Positions 46,520-53,760 of a DNA stretch of 64,000 bases are shown here, one piece after another. Below the pieces are notes generated by a model, which saw only the letters and a list, made by a program, of their open reading frames with translations, searched no databases and was not told the DNA's origin. Numbering within the stretch: position 1 is the stretch's first letter; each line of letters begins with the position of its first letter. The DNA is taken from contig NZ_AUQY01000005.1 in the NCBI RefSeq assembly GCF_000468535.1, positions 124,001-188,000 on the forward strand, written 5' to 3'. Source of the DNA: Peptoniphilus mikwangii. Its GTDB lineage: Bacteria; Bacillota; Clostridia; Tissierellales; Peptoniphilaceae. The position numbers and the translations under genes are program-made.

Positions 46520-47698
46520 ATGAAATATAAAAATAAAGCTGTTGTTCTGGGAACGAATTACTACATAGGATTATCCGTTGTCAGAAACCTCGGCAGGAGC
46601 GGAGTTAAAGTTGTAACTGTTGACTATGATGAAAATTCTCACTATGGTGTTTCAAAATATGTAAAAGAAAGACTCATTGCTCCGCATTACAAAAACGAAG
46701 AAGAAAAGTGTGTTGAATTTTTAATTGAATATGCCAAAAAGCAGGCACACAAACCTGTGTTATTCCCCACAGCCGATTTATATGTAGAATTTATGGAAGA
46801 TAACTTTGATAAGTTAAAGGAATATTATTTGTGGCCAAATGAACAAAAAGGTCTTTATCGAAGCCTTATGGACAAACAATCTCTGCTTCAATATACCGAA
46901 CCGCTTGGAATTAAGACACCTGAGATTATCCCGATGAATGCCGAAAATTTATATGATAGAGTTACCGAAGAACTTGGATATCCTTGTATAGTAAAGCCTA
47001 AGGATTCAATGCCTTTTGTAAATCAATATAGATCCAAGGTATTCTTTATAAATTCAAGAGAAGAGCTGATTGAAAAAATTGAACTTTGTAAAAAAGACGG
47101 TCAGGAAGTTTTCGTTCAGAGAATTGTAAAAGGTCCTGAAACAAATTGCTATTCATTTGATGTTTATATGGATAAAAACCAAAATCCGGTAAGCTATATG
47201 ACAACGAACAAAATAAGACAATGGCCTATAAATTTTGGAGCAAGCACCTACGCAAAACAACATTATATTCCGGAACTATATGACATATGTGTCCCGCTTT
47301 TTAAATCTGTAAAATACAGAGGATTTGCAGAAGTTGAACTTAAACGTGATGAAAGGACAAACACAATCTATCTTGTAGAAGTAAATGTGCGATTTGTAAA
47401 CTTTACAGAGCTGCAATGCCACATGGGTATGAACACTCCTATGATGTACTTTTTAGACTCAATAGGAGAAGAATATAGCGGTGTTAAAGTAGAAAAAGAT
47501 ATGGAAATATATTGGAAATATAAATATGAAGATATCCCGGCTATAAGAGCATATTTAAAAACAAATCAGATGACAATAGGTCAAATTATAAGAGACTACA
47601 GATTCTCTAAAGTAAGTTCCACTTGGGCATGGGATGACCCGAAACCGGGTATTCAATTTTTCAAATGGGCAATAGGTCATAAACTAAAAAAGAGCTGA
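46520..47698 (+). CDS. ATP-grasp ligase, D-aspartate ligase-like
   Basis: 392 aa from the ATG at 46520 (AGGAG seven bases upstream). An N-terminal nucleotide-fold domain (VVLGTNYYIGLSVVRNLGRSG) is followed by an ATP-grasp core with the ATP lysine in YPCIVKPKDS and metal residues in FAEVELKRDE and LVEVNVRF. The nearest recognised group is the D-aspartate/carboxylate-amine ligases that activate an amino acid for a peptidoglycan cross-bridge or a peptide-like product. The substrate is not provable from sequence; a cross-bridge role would suit a Gram-positive coccus. Confidence 0.75.
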   Translation: MKYKNKAVVLGTNYYIGLSVVRNLGRSGVKVVTVDYDENSHYGVSKYVKERLIAPHYKNEEEKCVEFLIEYAKKQAHKPVLFPTADLYVEFMEDNFDKLKEYYLWPNEQKGLYRSLMDKQSLLQYTEPLGIKTPEIIPMNAENLYDRVTEELGYPCIVKPKDSMPFVNQYRSKVFFINSREELIEKIELCKKDGQEVFVQRIVKGPETNCYSFDVYMDKNQNPVSYMTTNKIRQWPINFGASTYAKQHYIPELYDICVPLFKSVKYRGFAEVELKRDERTNTIYLVEVNVRFVNFTELQCHMGMNTPMMYFLDSIGEEYSGVKVEKDMEIYWKYKYEDIPAIRAYLKTNQMTIGQIIRDYRFSKVSSTWAWDDPKPGIQFFKWAIGHKLKKS

Positions 47699-47741
47699 AA
47701 TTTGAAAAAAATATATTTGAAAAAATAAACTGTAATTTTTG

Positions 47742-47768
47742 AAAAGCCTTGATTTTATGGGCTTTTTC
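47742..47768 (+). terminator. Terminator after the ATP-grasp gene
   Basis: Stem aaaagcc/gggcttt(t) followed by a T run, about 45 bp downstream of the stop. Confidence 0.65.
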
Positions 47769-47807
47769 GGTGTTTTAGGCTGTTTTGATTGGTTCAGAAT
47801 CCCCGAA

Positions 47808-47827
47808 AAATCAACAGAAAATCAACA
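47808..47827 (+). repeat. Left attachment-like direct repeat
   Basis: aaatcaacagaaaatcaaca, identical to 56012-56031. It lies in an intergenic region and is itself built of two ATCAACA units. Confidence 0.7.
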
Positions 47828-47853
47828 GAGGATATAAAAAAGCGGTGAGATAG

Positions 47854-48018
47854 AAAGAAATCATAGAAATATATGTACGCCTTACAAGCGATACAAGAGC
47901 CTTTTACACGCTTAATATATCATGTGCTATAACAACATTAGAAAATGCCGATTGTGACGTGTGGGAGCTTGTGAAGCTCTTTAACAGCTCAATTTATGTT
48001 CCTGTATGGGGTGAGTAA
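47854..48018 (+). pseudogene. Start-less 54-codon reading frame
   Basis: An open frame from just after a TAG at 47851 to a TAA at 48016 reads KEIIEIYVRLTSDTRAFYTL...NSSIYVPVWGE with protein-like composition, but has no ATG, GTG or TTG start with a ribosome site near its beginning. It may be a decayed or truncated gene at the left end of the element; I do not recognise it. Confidence 0.3.
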
Positions 48019-48030
48019 GTAAAATTCTAT

Positions 48031-48118
48031 CCATATTTTTTGTCTTTTCTGTATTATCTGTTTCAGCTTAGACAAAAAGACAATAAGACGATAAAGACAA
48101 CCCTATCGTAAAAAGACA
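48031..48118 (+). repeat. Left subterminal inverted-repeat cluster
   Basis: Contains ccatattttttgtctttt (48031-48048) and a 41-nt block (48078-48118) made of GACAATAAGAC/GATAAAGACAA-type units. The block occurs inverted at 55785-55825 with one mismatch. GACAATAAAGACAA units continue to about 48154. Probably arm-type integrase/excisionase sites, or replication iterons. Confidence 0.75.
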
Positions 48119-48225
48119 TTTAGGACACAAAAGACAATAAAGACAAATAAGACAACGATTTTTTATGATATTTCCGTCTAAAATTCTTTTTCGTGTCAAC
48201 ACCACCATACAAACGCAACAAAAAA

Positions 48226-48247
48226 CCGCCCGAACGAATCCGGGCGG
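48226..48247 (-). terminator. Terminator of the integrase operon
   Basis: Stem ccgcccg/cgggcgg followed by T6 on the minus strand. Confidence 0.85.
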
Positions 48248-48259
48248 CTCTAAGCTGTA

Positions 48260-48328
48260 TCATAAATTTTTAAGCAATTCAGCAAATACTACAAAGGGAA
48301 ATAATAAAATACAAATCACGACTAACAT
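48260..48328 (-). CDS. Micro-protein, DUF3789-like (copy 1)
   Basis: 22 aa, MLVVICILLFPFVVFAELLKNL, with a good AAGGAGG site upstream. A single hydrophobic helix ending in ELLKNL. A paralog of very similar sequence is at 49921-49992. Both resemble the tiny DUF3789 membrane peptides of Firmicutes mobile elements. Function unknown; too short for routine gene calling. Confidence 0.65.
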   Translation of the reverse strand: MLVVICILLFPFVVFAELLKNL

Positions 48329-48511
48329 TTATGCTACCTCCTTATCAGCAAAGGCACAATAAAGCGTCTCGGCAATGTCTGCCGCCATCTTTGCAACTTC
48401 TACGAGCTCATACATATTATCTTTATTGTCGGGATTAAATCCGGCGATAAGTGTAACAAGGCTTTTTAATTTCAATGCTTCGATTTCGTAATCTGTTTTC
48501 TTTTCGTTCAT
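48329..48511 (-). CDS. Small hypothetical protein of the element
   Basis: 60 aa, acidic and helical (MNEKKTDYEIEALKL...YCAFADKEVA), with an AAGGAGG site. It lies 14 bp after the integrase gene and ends one base before the micro-protein start, so it belongs to the integrase operon. Not recognised. Confidence 0.7.
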   Translation of the reverse strand: MNEKKTDYEIEALKLKSLVTLIAGFNPDNKDNMYELVEVAKMAADIAETLYCAFADKEVA

Positions 48512-48525
48512 GTGTGTTATCCTCC

Positions 48526-49797
48526 TTAATTGGCTTTTCTGTTGTTATACAATGCGTCCGCTAATACCTCGGTAGCTCTGCGTTGTGCTTCTTCATTGGC
48601 GTGACTGTAAATGTTGAGCGTAACAGAGGGGTTACAATGCCCCAGCTTTTTAGAAACGCTTACAACGTCAGCACCGTTTGCAATACTCAATGTTGCCATC
48701 GTGTGGCGTAATGCGTGGGGGTGCATACCGGGCAAATTATAACGCTTTCCGAAATCCCTTATATACCCGGTTATTGTGTTCGGGTTAAGTAATTCTCCCT
48801 CATTCTGTGTAAAGCAGTAGCCATCTGTTGACTTGCCTTGACCGAAATATAAAAGCGTCTGCTGTCTTTTCCATTCCTTGAGAACCAACAAAACAGGCTT
48901 GTTTATAATGATTTCTCGGCTCTTGTGGCTTTTCGGTGTGCTAATATATACGCCTTTTTCTTTGGTGTATTGAGCATTACGGCAAATATTTACTTTGCCT
49001 GTTTTGAAATCAATTTCTTCCCATTTCAACCCGGCAACCTCGCCACGTCTGCAACCGCTGTCAATCATAAACAAAACCAATGCTTTCCACTTTAGCGGCT
49101 CTTTGTTCAGACAATCCATGATATAAGCTATTTCACTTTCTGAATAAACAACAGCTTCTTTCTGTATCTCGTCTTTTCGTGCCTTTGGCTTTTTCATGCG
49201 TTGCATTGGATTTTGTTCTATTACGCCATTTTCAACAGCACTTTCAAAAATCGTGTGTAGTGTAGTGTAATAAGTAACGATTGTACCATGTGCAAGCGGC
49301 TTTTTGTTCTTTTTGCTTCTCTGTGCGGCTTGTAAATCGGTTATAAACTTCTTTACTGTCAGATAATCAATATCTTTCATTTTCATTTCTCCGAAAACTG
49401 CCGCCGGGCGTTTAAGCGATTGTTTATAACTCTGTATCGTGGTAGCGGATAAACTAACGGCTTTTTCCTGTATGAATACTTTTAGATATTGGTTAAATGT
49501 CGGCTTTTTCTGTTCCTCTGCCTGTTCTTTTCGGGTCTGTTCCGCTTGCTTCTGTGCCTGTTCTTTTTGTTCCTCTTTTGTGAGAACTTCGCCACGCTTA
49601 CAAGCGGCTTCAAATTCTCCCATGAAGCGGATTAAATCACGCTCAACGGCTTTTTTGCTCCACCCATCGGGCGGCGTGTATGTTGTTGTAAATGGGGTTA
49701 ATTGCTTGCCTGTCAGCTTATCACGTCCACGAGTGACTTTTATTTGATAGCTGATTATTTTTCCGGCTTTGTTCTTTCGTGGTGTAACACTTGCCAT
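48526..49797 (-). CDS. int: Tyrosine-type site-specific integrase
   Basis: 423 aa. The N-terminal arm-binding domain (about 1-70: PRKNKAGKIISYQIKVTRG) is followed by a charged QKEQAQKQAEQ linker, a SAM-like core-binding domain (about 100-200), and the catalytic domain. Catalytic residues visible: Arg in DSGCRRGEV, Lys in TPKSHKSRE, HxxR in HALRHTMAT, His in LGHCNPSVT and the nucleophile Tyr in NIYSH. It would integrate and excise the element; the arm-binding domain suits the inverted repeat clusters near the ends. The ATG follows GAGAGGAGC. Confidence 0.95.
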   Translation of the reverse strand: MASVTPRKNKAGKIISYQIKVTRGRDKLTGKQLTPFTTTYTPPDGWSKKAVERDLIRFMGEFEAACKRGEVLTKEEQKEQAQKQAEQTRKEQAEEQKKPTFNQYLKVFIQEKAVSLSATTIQSYKQSLKRPAAVFGEMKMKDIDYLTVKKFITDLQAAQRSKKNKKPLAHGTIVTYYTTLHTIFESAVENGVIEQNPMQRMKKPKARKDEIQKEAVVYSESEIAYIMDCLNKEPLKWKALVLFMIDSGCRRGEVAGLKWEEIDFKTGKVNICRNAQYTKEKGVYISTPKSHKSREIIINKPVLLVLKEWKRQQTLLYFGQGKSTDGYCFTQNEGELLNPNTITGYIRDFGKRYNLPGMHPHALRHTMATLSIANGADVVSVSKKLGHCNPSVTLNIYSHANEEAQRRATEVLADALYNNRKAN

Positions 49798-49920
49798 TAT
49801 AAAAGCTCCTCTCTACTTGATTTTGTGGAGCGGACAAAGTAAAATAATACCGTACCCGCTCCGGGTATATAGCTCTTTTATCTGTCTTGCTGTGGCGGCG
49901 ATTAGATAAAGGGCTATTTT

Positions 49921-49992
49921 TTATTTTATGTTTTTCAATAATTCTGCCAAAACTACGAAAGGGAAAACCAAAATACAAATAACAGTAAACAT
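49921..49992 (-). CDS. Micro-protein, DUF3789-like (copy 2)
   Basis: 23 aa, MFTVICILVFPFVVLAELLKNIK, with an AGGAGG site. A paralog of the 22-aa frame at 48260-48328, sharing the FPFVV-AELLKN core. It lies between the integrase and the 89-aa gene on the same strand. Probably a single-pass membrane peptide; function unknown. Confidence 0.65.
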   Translation of the reverse strand: MFTVICILVFPFVVLAELLKNIK

Positions 49993-50009
49993 TTCTCAAT
50001 CCTCCTGTA

Positions 50010-50279
50010 TTATGCGAATGTGAAGCGGCGTGTTTCTGTTGTTTTGGTGTATGCTGTTGCTACTTCCGGCAACGCCTTTTTTAATGCTGTTGTATCAATT
50101 CGGGAGCTTGTAACGGTCTTGTATGTGGCTTTGTGTTCCGCTCCTGTCAGCGTGTCAAGCTGATTTTCTGTCATGTACTGTTTAAGTGTGTCGGATAAGC
50201 TCTCAACCATTGCGGCGGCTTCTTCCTGTAATCTCTTGTATTGGGCTAATTCTGCCATGATTTCGTTAATGTTCATCAT
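50010..50279 (-). CDS. Hypothetical element protein
   Basis: 89 aa, helical N-terminal half (MAELAQYKRLQEEAAAMVESL) and a Thr/Arg-rich end (TTETRRFTFA). The start is either 50279 or the next ATG at 50276, both behind GGAGG. This type of small protein is frequent in Firmicutes integrative elements, but I know no function. It lies 9 bp after the 115-aa gene. Confidence 0.7.
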   Translation of the reverse strand: MMNINEIMAELAQYKRLQEEAAAMVESLSDTLKQYMTENQLDTLTGAEHKATYKTVTSSRIDTTALKKALPEVATAYTKTTETRRFTFA

Positions 50280-50288
50280 GCTACCTCC

Positions 50289-50636
50289 TTAATTATAGAA
50301 ATGTCTCAAATATAAATCTTGTGTCGTGCCATTCTCGCAAATGGTGGGGCAGTGACCAAAATACACCAATCGGGCGTTATACTCTGTTTTGAAGATGTTG
50401 TTTAATCTGTCAAACCATCTGTCACGCTTTGCGGCTTTTTCCAATGTGTACGGCTTATTGTGCGTTCTTTCGTCATTCTCTAAATATAAGAGCTGTTCAT
50501 CTAATCCGCACAACCTGTAAAAACTGTTCATTGTTCGCCTTGCGTCTTGTATGTCCTGTTCTGTTGGTGTTGGGCTCTTGCGTTCGGCAAGCTGATAAAC
50601 GGCTTTTTCTCTCAACTGTGCTATTGTCATTTTCAT
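50289..50636 (-). CDS. Hypothetical element protein
   Basis: 115 aa with AAGGAGG seven bases before the ATG. Aromatic/charged and probably cytoplasmic (TMNSFYRLCGLDEQLLYLE, FKTEYNARLVYFGHCPT). First gene of the minus-strand run leading to the integrase, driven by the promoter at 50680-50708. Not recognised. Confidence 0.7.
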   Translation of the reverse strand: MKMTIAQLREKAVYQLAERKSPTPTEQDIQDARRTMNSFYRLCGLDEQLLYLENDERTHNKPYTLEKAAKRDRWFDRLNNIFKTEYNARLVYFGHCPTICENGTTQDLYLRHFYN

Positions 50637-50679
50637 AATGAAACCTCCTTGAATTTTGTTTTCGTTTTGCTATGGTTTC

Positions 50680-50708
50680 ATTCTACACTATAATGCAACG
50701 AATGTCAA
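50680..50708 (-). promoter_or_regulatory. Promoter of the integrase-side operon
   Basis: On the minus strand TTGACA (50703-50708), a 17-bp spacer, TAGAAT (50680-50685). The spacer lies inside the left arm of a 22-bp inverted repeat (see 50681-50765). Confidence 0.78.
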
Positions 50709-50765
50709 CACCATTTCAAATATTTTTATTCGCTTTGGTTTCTTTCGTTGCATTATAATGTAGAA
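50681..50765. promoter_or_regulatory. Paired 22-bp inverted operator-like sites
   Basis: Arms 50681-50702 and 50744-50765 are inverted copies with one mismatch (ttcgttgcattata-tgtagaa). The left arm covers the spacer of the minus-strand promoter and the right arm lies just before the plus-strand promoter at 50771. It is probably bound by the adjacent HTH protein or another switch regulator. Confidence 0.65.
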
Positions 50766-50770
50766 AACTC

Positions 50771-50799
50771 TTGCTTTCTGTTTCTCGATTCGGTATAAT
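50771..50799 (+). promoter_or_regulatory. Promoter of the HTH-lipoprotein pair
   Basis: TTGCTT (50771-50776), a 17-bp spacer and TATAAT (50794-50799), 41 bp before the HTH gene. Confidence 0.7.
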
Positions 50800-50840
50800 A
50801 GAATCAGTAATTCTGAAAACACGAATTGGAGGTAGCTTTC

Positions 50841-51059
50841 ATGGAAAATATCCGAAATGAAATCAAATCTTATATTGCGGCTTCCGGCTGGTCTTTGGTC
50901 GATATAGTCGCAAAGATGAACGAAAGTCGCTCGGAATCCGAACAGACCACACCACAGAACATTTCCAACAAATTGACCCGGGGAACGATAAAATATAGCG
51001 AAGTGAAAGAAATCGCTGAAATTATCGGTTTCAAAGTCGTTTGGGAAAAACAGGCATAG
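50841..51059 (+). CDS. DUF6471-like helix-turn-helix regulator
   Basis: 72 aa from the ATG at 50841 behind GGAGGT; the TTG at 50826 precedes that site. Residues 8-60 form a Cro-like helix-turn-helix (WSLVDIVAKMNE...TTPQNISNKLTRGTIKYSEVKEIAEIIG), resembling the DUF6471 class. Divergent from the integrase-side operon across paired inverted sites, so it may be the element's switch repressor. Co-transcribed with the lipoprotein 15 bp downstream. Confidence 0.72.
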   Translation: MENIRNEIKSYIAASGWSLVDIVAKMNESRSESEQTTPQNISNKLTRGTIKYSEVKEIAEIIGFKVVWEKQA

Positions 51060-51074
51060 TCGGAGGAGTGACCT

Positions 51075-51833
51075 ATGAAAAAACATATAGTCGCAAAGTT
51101 GAAAGTCGCTGTAATCGTATCTCTATTGTTGGTTTGTGCTGTCGGCTGTTCCAATGAAACACAGACCAGTACCGAAGATTCTAAAAACATCGAAACGTCA
51201 TCTGTGAGTGAAACAATATCGGAAGAAGTAGTCGGCGAACCAGTTGACGAATCTATTCCCGAAATAGATTCAAAAACCGACCCATTCGTGGAAAAACTCA
51301 TGTCGTTTGGATTCACAGAATCCGAAGCAATGGATAACGCCAAAATCCTTGAGCAGTGCGGAATACCTACAATAGATATTTGCGAACCAACTTCTAATGA
51401 ATCCATCGACAATTTGGTTGTTTTCCGTGGAGTGATGGACGATGATAGAACCATTTGGTTTACAGTTGAAAACCGTAAAATCTTTTATGTATCACTAAAC
51501 GGAGAAGACTTGTACGATGAAGACAAGGGCGGTTATCTAAAAAACTTTGATGAAGTCCATATTCCAGAATCAAGTATATCTGTCGAAGTGGCTGATACAC
51601 TTAGAAACAAAACGGAATCAGTTTTAGACCGCTATTTTGCAAGCTCACGATACTATGACGCATGGGGGTATGGTCGAGAAGACAATCGTTATGGAGTACA
51701 ATGTCAAGCGTCAGACGGCAGTCTTCTAACATCAAATTGGTTGTATTGCTATGTATGGTATGACCAACAAGACAATGGCGAATTTACCGTAGTCGGAGTA
51801 AAGATAAATGGTGTCTATTATGACTTAAAATAG
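51075..51833 (+). CDS. Element-encoded lipoprotein
   Basis: 252 aa. A signal sequence ends in a lipobox (VCAVGC), then a Ser/Thr/Glu-rich linker and a domain from about residue 70 (DPFVEKLMSFGFTESEAMDNAKIL) with a beta-rich second half. It would be displayed on the outer face of the membrane. The only non-DNA-related gene on the element, so it is the likely cargo. Not recognised; GGAGG eight bases upstream. Confidence 0.75.
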   Translation: MKKHIVAKLKVAVIVSLLLVCAVGCSNETQTSTEDSKNIETSSVSETISEEVVGEPVDESIPEIDSKTDPFVEKLMSFGFTESEAMDNAKILEQCGIPTIDICEPTSNESIDNLVVFRGVMDDDRTIWFTVENRKIFYVSLNGEDLYDEDKGGYLKNFDEVHIPESSISVEVADTLRNKTESVLDRYFASSRYYDAWGYGREDNRYGVQCQASDGSLLTSNWLYCYVWYDQQDNGEFTVVGVKINGVYYDLK

Positions 51834-51847
51834 GCAATTTAAGAGCA

Positions 51848-51880
51848 AAATGCCCCGCCCTTAATAGGATAGGGCATTTC
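51848..51880. terminator. Bidirectional terminator in the element
   Basis: Stem aaatgccc/gggcattt between the convergent lipoprotein gene and the 312-aa gene. Confidence 0.75.
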
Positions 51881-51892
51881 TCTTTAGTCTCG

Positions 51893-52831
51893 TTATTCGC
51901 TCTTTTCAGCGGTTTCCACGATGTCAACATATTCTACGTACTTTGATAGCTTCAAAATCGACACATCATCCGGGTGCTTCTCCATGACCTCTTTTGTGCG
52001 CTGTACAAGCCGTGTTTCATTAGCATTTTCGGGTACACCACGGAAATACCAATCAATTTTTGCTTTCTCGAGAGGAGAGAGAGCCGTTTTTGTCGCTGTA
52101 AAATCCTGTAACTGCGGTACGGTATCAAGAATAGAAACCATTTCTTCATATACAGGCGAATAGATTTTATCCTTTTCCGTTTCATTGACGGTAAAGAAAT
52201 CGTTGTAATGCGTGGTTTTACTCTTACTCTTGAGCATTTCATCACAAGCTCCTAACAGATATTCGGCGGCTTTATCAATGGCTTGGTGCATTGAGGTAGC
52301 GTCCATCTGAACAGGGGCATTGAGTGTAATACCATTCTGTCTGCTGATTGCCTGTAAAGCCCTCATAGCGTGGTAATTTTCATAGAACAGCGGCATAATG
52401 TCGTACAGCTCAACCTCGTCCAAATCATCACGCATTTTCAGCGTTTCAAGCAGATTACGCATACTTTCCGTTGGAGCAGTACGAAGCATTGCAGCAACCT
52501 TTTTATGTCGCTCTGCTGTAAAATCGTTAATCATTTTCTGAAAAGCAGAACGGACAACAGCACTCAACTTTTCAAACTCTCCGTCAAAGCGGCTTTTCTC
52601 ACGAGCAACAACAGAGGGGTTATAGAGATTACCCAGTCTGTCAAATTCTGCATATTGGTCGTTACGCTCATTCTGCATGAAATAACGGTAACGGTTCATT
52701 TCTCGCCAAATCCCGGCGTAAGTATCTACTTTACCGGGCTTGATTGTTCCTTTTTCCCATTCATTGAGAGCGTTTTGAGTAGTGGTGTGGATTCTTTCAA
52801 AATCCTTAATCTCGTTTGTGTTCATTGTCAT
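51893..52831 (-). CDS. Hypothetical element protein
   Basis: 312 aa from the ATG at 52831, eight bases after AGGAGG; the ATG at 52837 is only two bases from it. Mostly helical and charged, with no membrane segment. Not recognised. Last gene of the long minus-strand operon that begins near 55600. Confidence 0.68.
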   Translation of the reverse strand: MTMNTNEIKDFERIHTTTQNALNEWEKGTIKPGKVDTYAGIWREMNRYRYFMQNERNDQYAEFDRLGNLYNPSVVAREKSRFDGEFEKLSAVVRSAFQKMINDFTAERHKKVAAMLRTAPTESMRNLLETLKMRDDLDEVELYDIMPLFYENYHAMRALQAISRQNGITLNAPVQMDATSMHQAIDKAAEYLLGACDEMLKSKSKTTHYNDFFTVNETEKDKIYSPVYEEMVSILDTVPQLQDFTATKTALSPLEKAKIDWYFRGVPENANETRLVQRTKEVMEKHPDDVSILKLSKYVEYVDIVETAEKSE

Positions 52832-52844
52832 TTTCATTTCCTCC

Positions 52845-53180
52845 TTAATCTTTCAAGGCGTTTTCGTCTGTATTGTACTCGTCAATCAGTCCACATTTGA
52901 GGGCAAAATCCTTTTCAAGCTCTGCCAAACGAATACGCTTAACATATATATCGTCTTTGCTCTGATAGCAATATAACCCCTCGGAGGTGCTGTAAAATTG
53001 CTTATCAAACACAAATCGGATAAAATGTTTATCTTCTTCGGATAATCTGTTAATCCAATCTGTGGTTAAATCAAACCAATGTTGGGAGCTTGCTTTCGAT
53101 ACCGTCTTATAGCGAACCACCATTCTTAAATAGTGTTCTACTAAATCGGTGTAAAACCAACGCAATTTAATTCGTCCCAT
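52845..53180 (-). CDS. Hypothetical element protein
   Basis: 111 aa from the ATG at 53180 after AGGAGG; the longer frame to 53213 lies in the preceding gene. Contains WFYTDLVEHYLRMVV and RLSEEDKHFIRFVF, compact and helical. It lies 4 bp after the TerS-like gene. Function unknown. Confidence 0.68.
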   Translation of the reverse strand: MGRIKLRWFYTDLVEHYLRMVVRYKTVSKASSQHWFDLTTDWINRLSEEDKHFIRFVFDKQFYSTSEGLYCYQSKDDIYVKRIRLAELEKDFALKCGLIDEYNTDENALKD

Positions 53181-53184
53181 ATCA

Positions 53185-53760
53185 TTACTCCTCCTGTGTA
53201 TCGTCTGTATCAATCAAATAGCGGCGGCGAATATCCTCTGCGTTATAATCATCAGTATCAAGCTGATTTTGAACCACCGGGGCAATTTCTACCCTGTCAG
53301 CGTGTTCAAAATGGTTTTTGAGCTGAAAAATAACGGCAACGGCGTTCGCATTGTTATACAAGCTCGCATTTGTTAGAATGTCCGCCATAACATCTTTCGC
53401 CATGTTTACAAAATCCGTTGTAGAGTGTCCGGGGTGCGATAGCAACCAACGATTAAGATTTTGTCGGGAGCAACCTAAAGCCCCGGACAACCCCATAACA
53501 GACGGAAAGCAGGAGGAGAGGGAACAGGCTTCAAGATACATAAAACATCTTTCCTGTACCTCCTCTGTGTTCGATAAGTCCACCTTTGGGGCGTTAATCG
53601 CCTGTTTCAAAGACAATGCTTTACTCGAAACAGATTGAGCAATTTGTTCCCCTTTGTGTTCGTCCGACAGCTCTTTATAAACCTTTGATTTAGAGCCATT
53701 TTTTACCTTATCTTCTGTCAAGGCTTCTGCCATCGACTTAACTGTAAGTGTATTACTCAT
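53185..53760 (-). CDS. Terminase small-subunit-like HTH protein
   Basis: 191 aa from the ATG at 53760, overlapping the stop of the ATPase gene (ATGAGTAA); an ATG at 53769 is the alternative. The middle has a helix-turn-helix (GLSGALGCSRQNLNRWLLSHPG) and then NANAVAVIFQLKNHFEHADRVEI, the DNA-packaging-protein pattern in which helices precede a KNHFGY-like segment. TerS proteins start packaging; in satellites they redirect helper packaging. The resemblance is partial, and a plain HTH adaptor is possible. Confidence 0.6.
   Translation of the reverse strand: MSNTLTVKSMAEALTEDKVKNGSKSKVYKELSDEHKGEQIAQSVSSKALSLKQAINAPKVDLSNTEEVQERCFMYLEACSLSSCFPSVMGLSGALGCSRQNLNRWLLSHPGHSTTDFVNMAKDVMADILTNASLYNNANAVAVIFQLKNHFEHADRVEIAPVVQNQLDTDDYNAEDIRRRYLIDTDDTQEE

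Noticed and set aside
48061-48160. CRISPR-like array in the GACAATAAAGACAA repeats
   Set aside because: Units are short, irregular and have no constant-length spacers; no cas genes. The mirrored copy at the other end points to recombination or replication sites.
48165-48362. Plus-strand frame of 65 codons at the left end of the element
   Set aside because: It lies across the terminator and micro-protein on the minus strand, has no ribosome site and low-complexity composition.
50870-51454. 194-codon minus-strand frame opposite the HTH and lipoprotein genes
   Set aside because: Ser/Thr-rich shadow of the lipoprotein linker; no ribosome site or domain.
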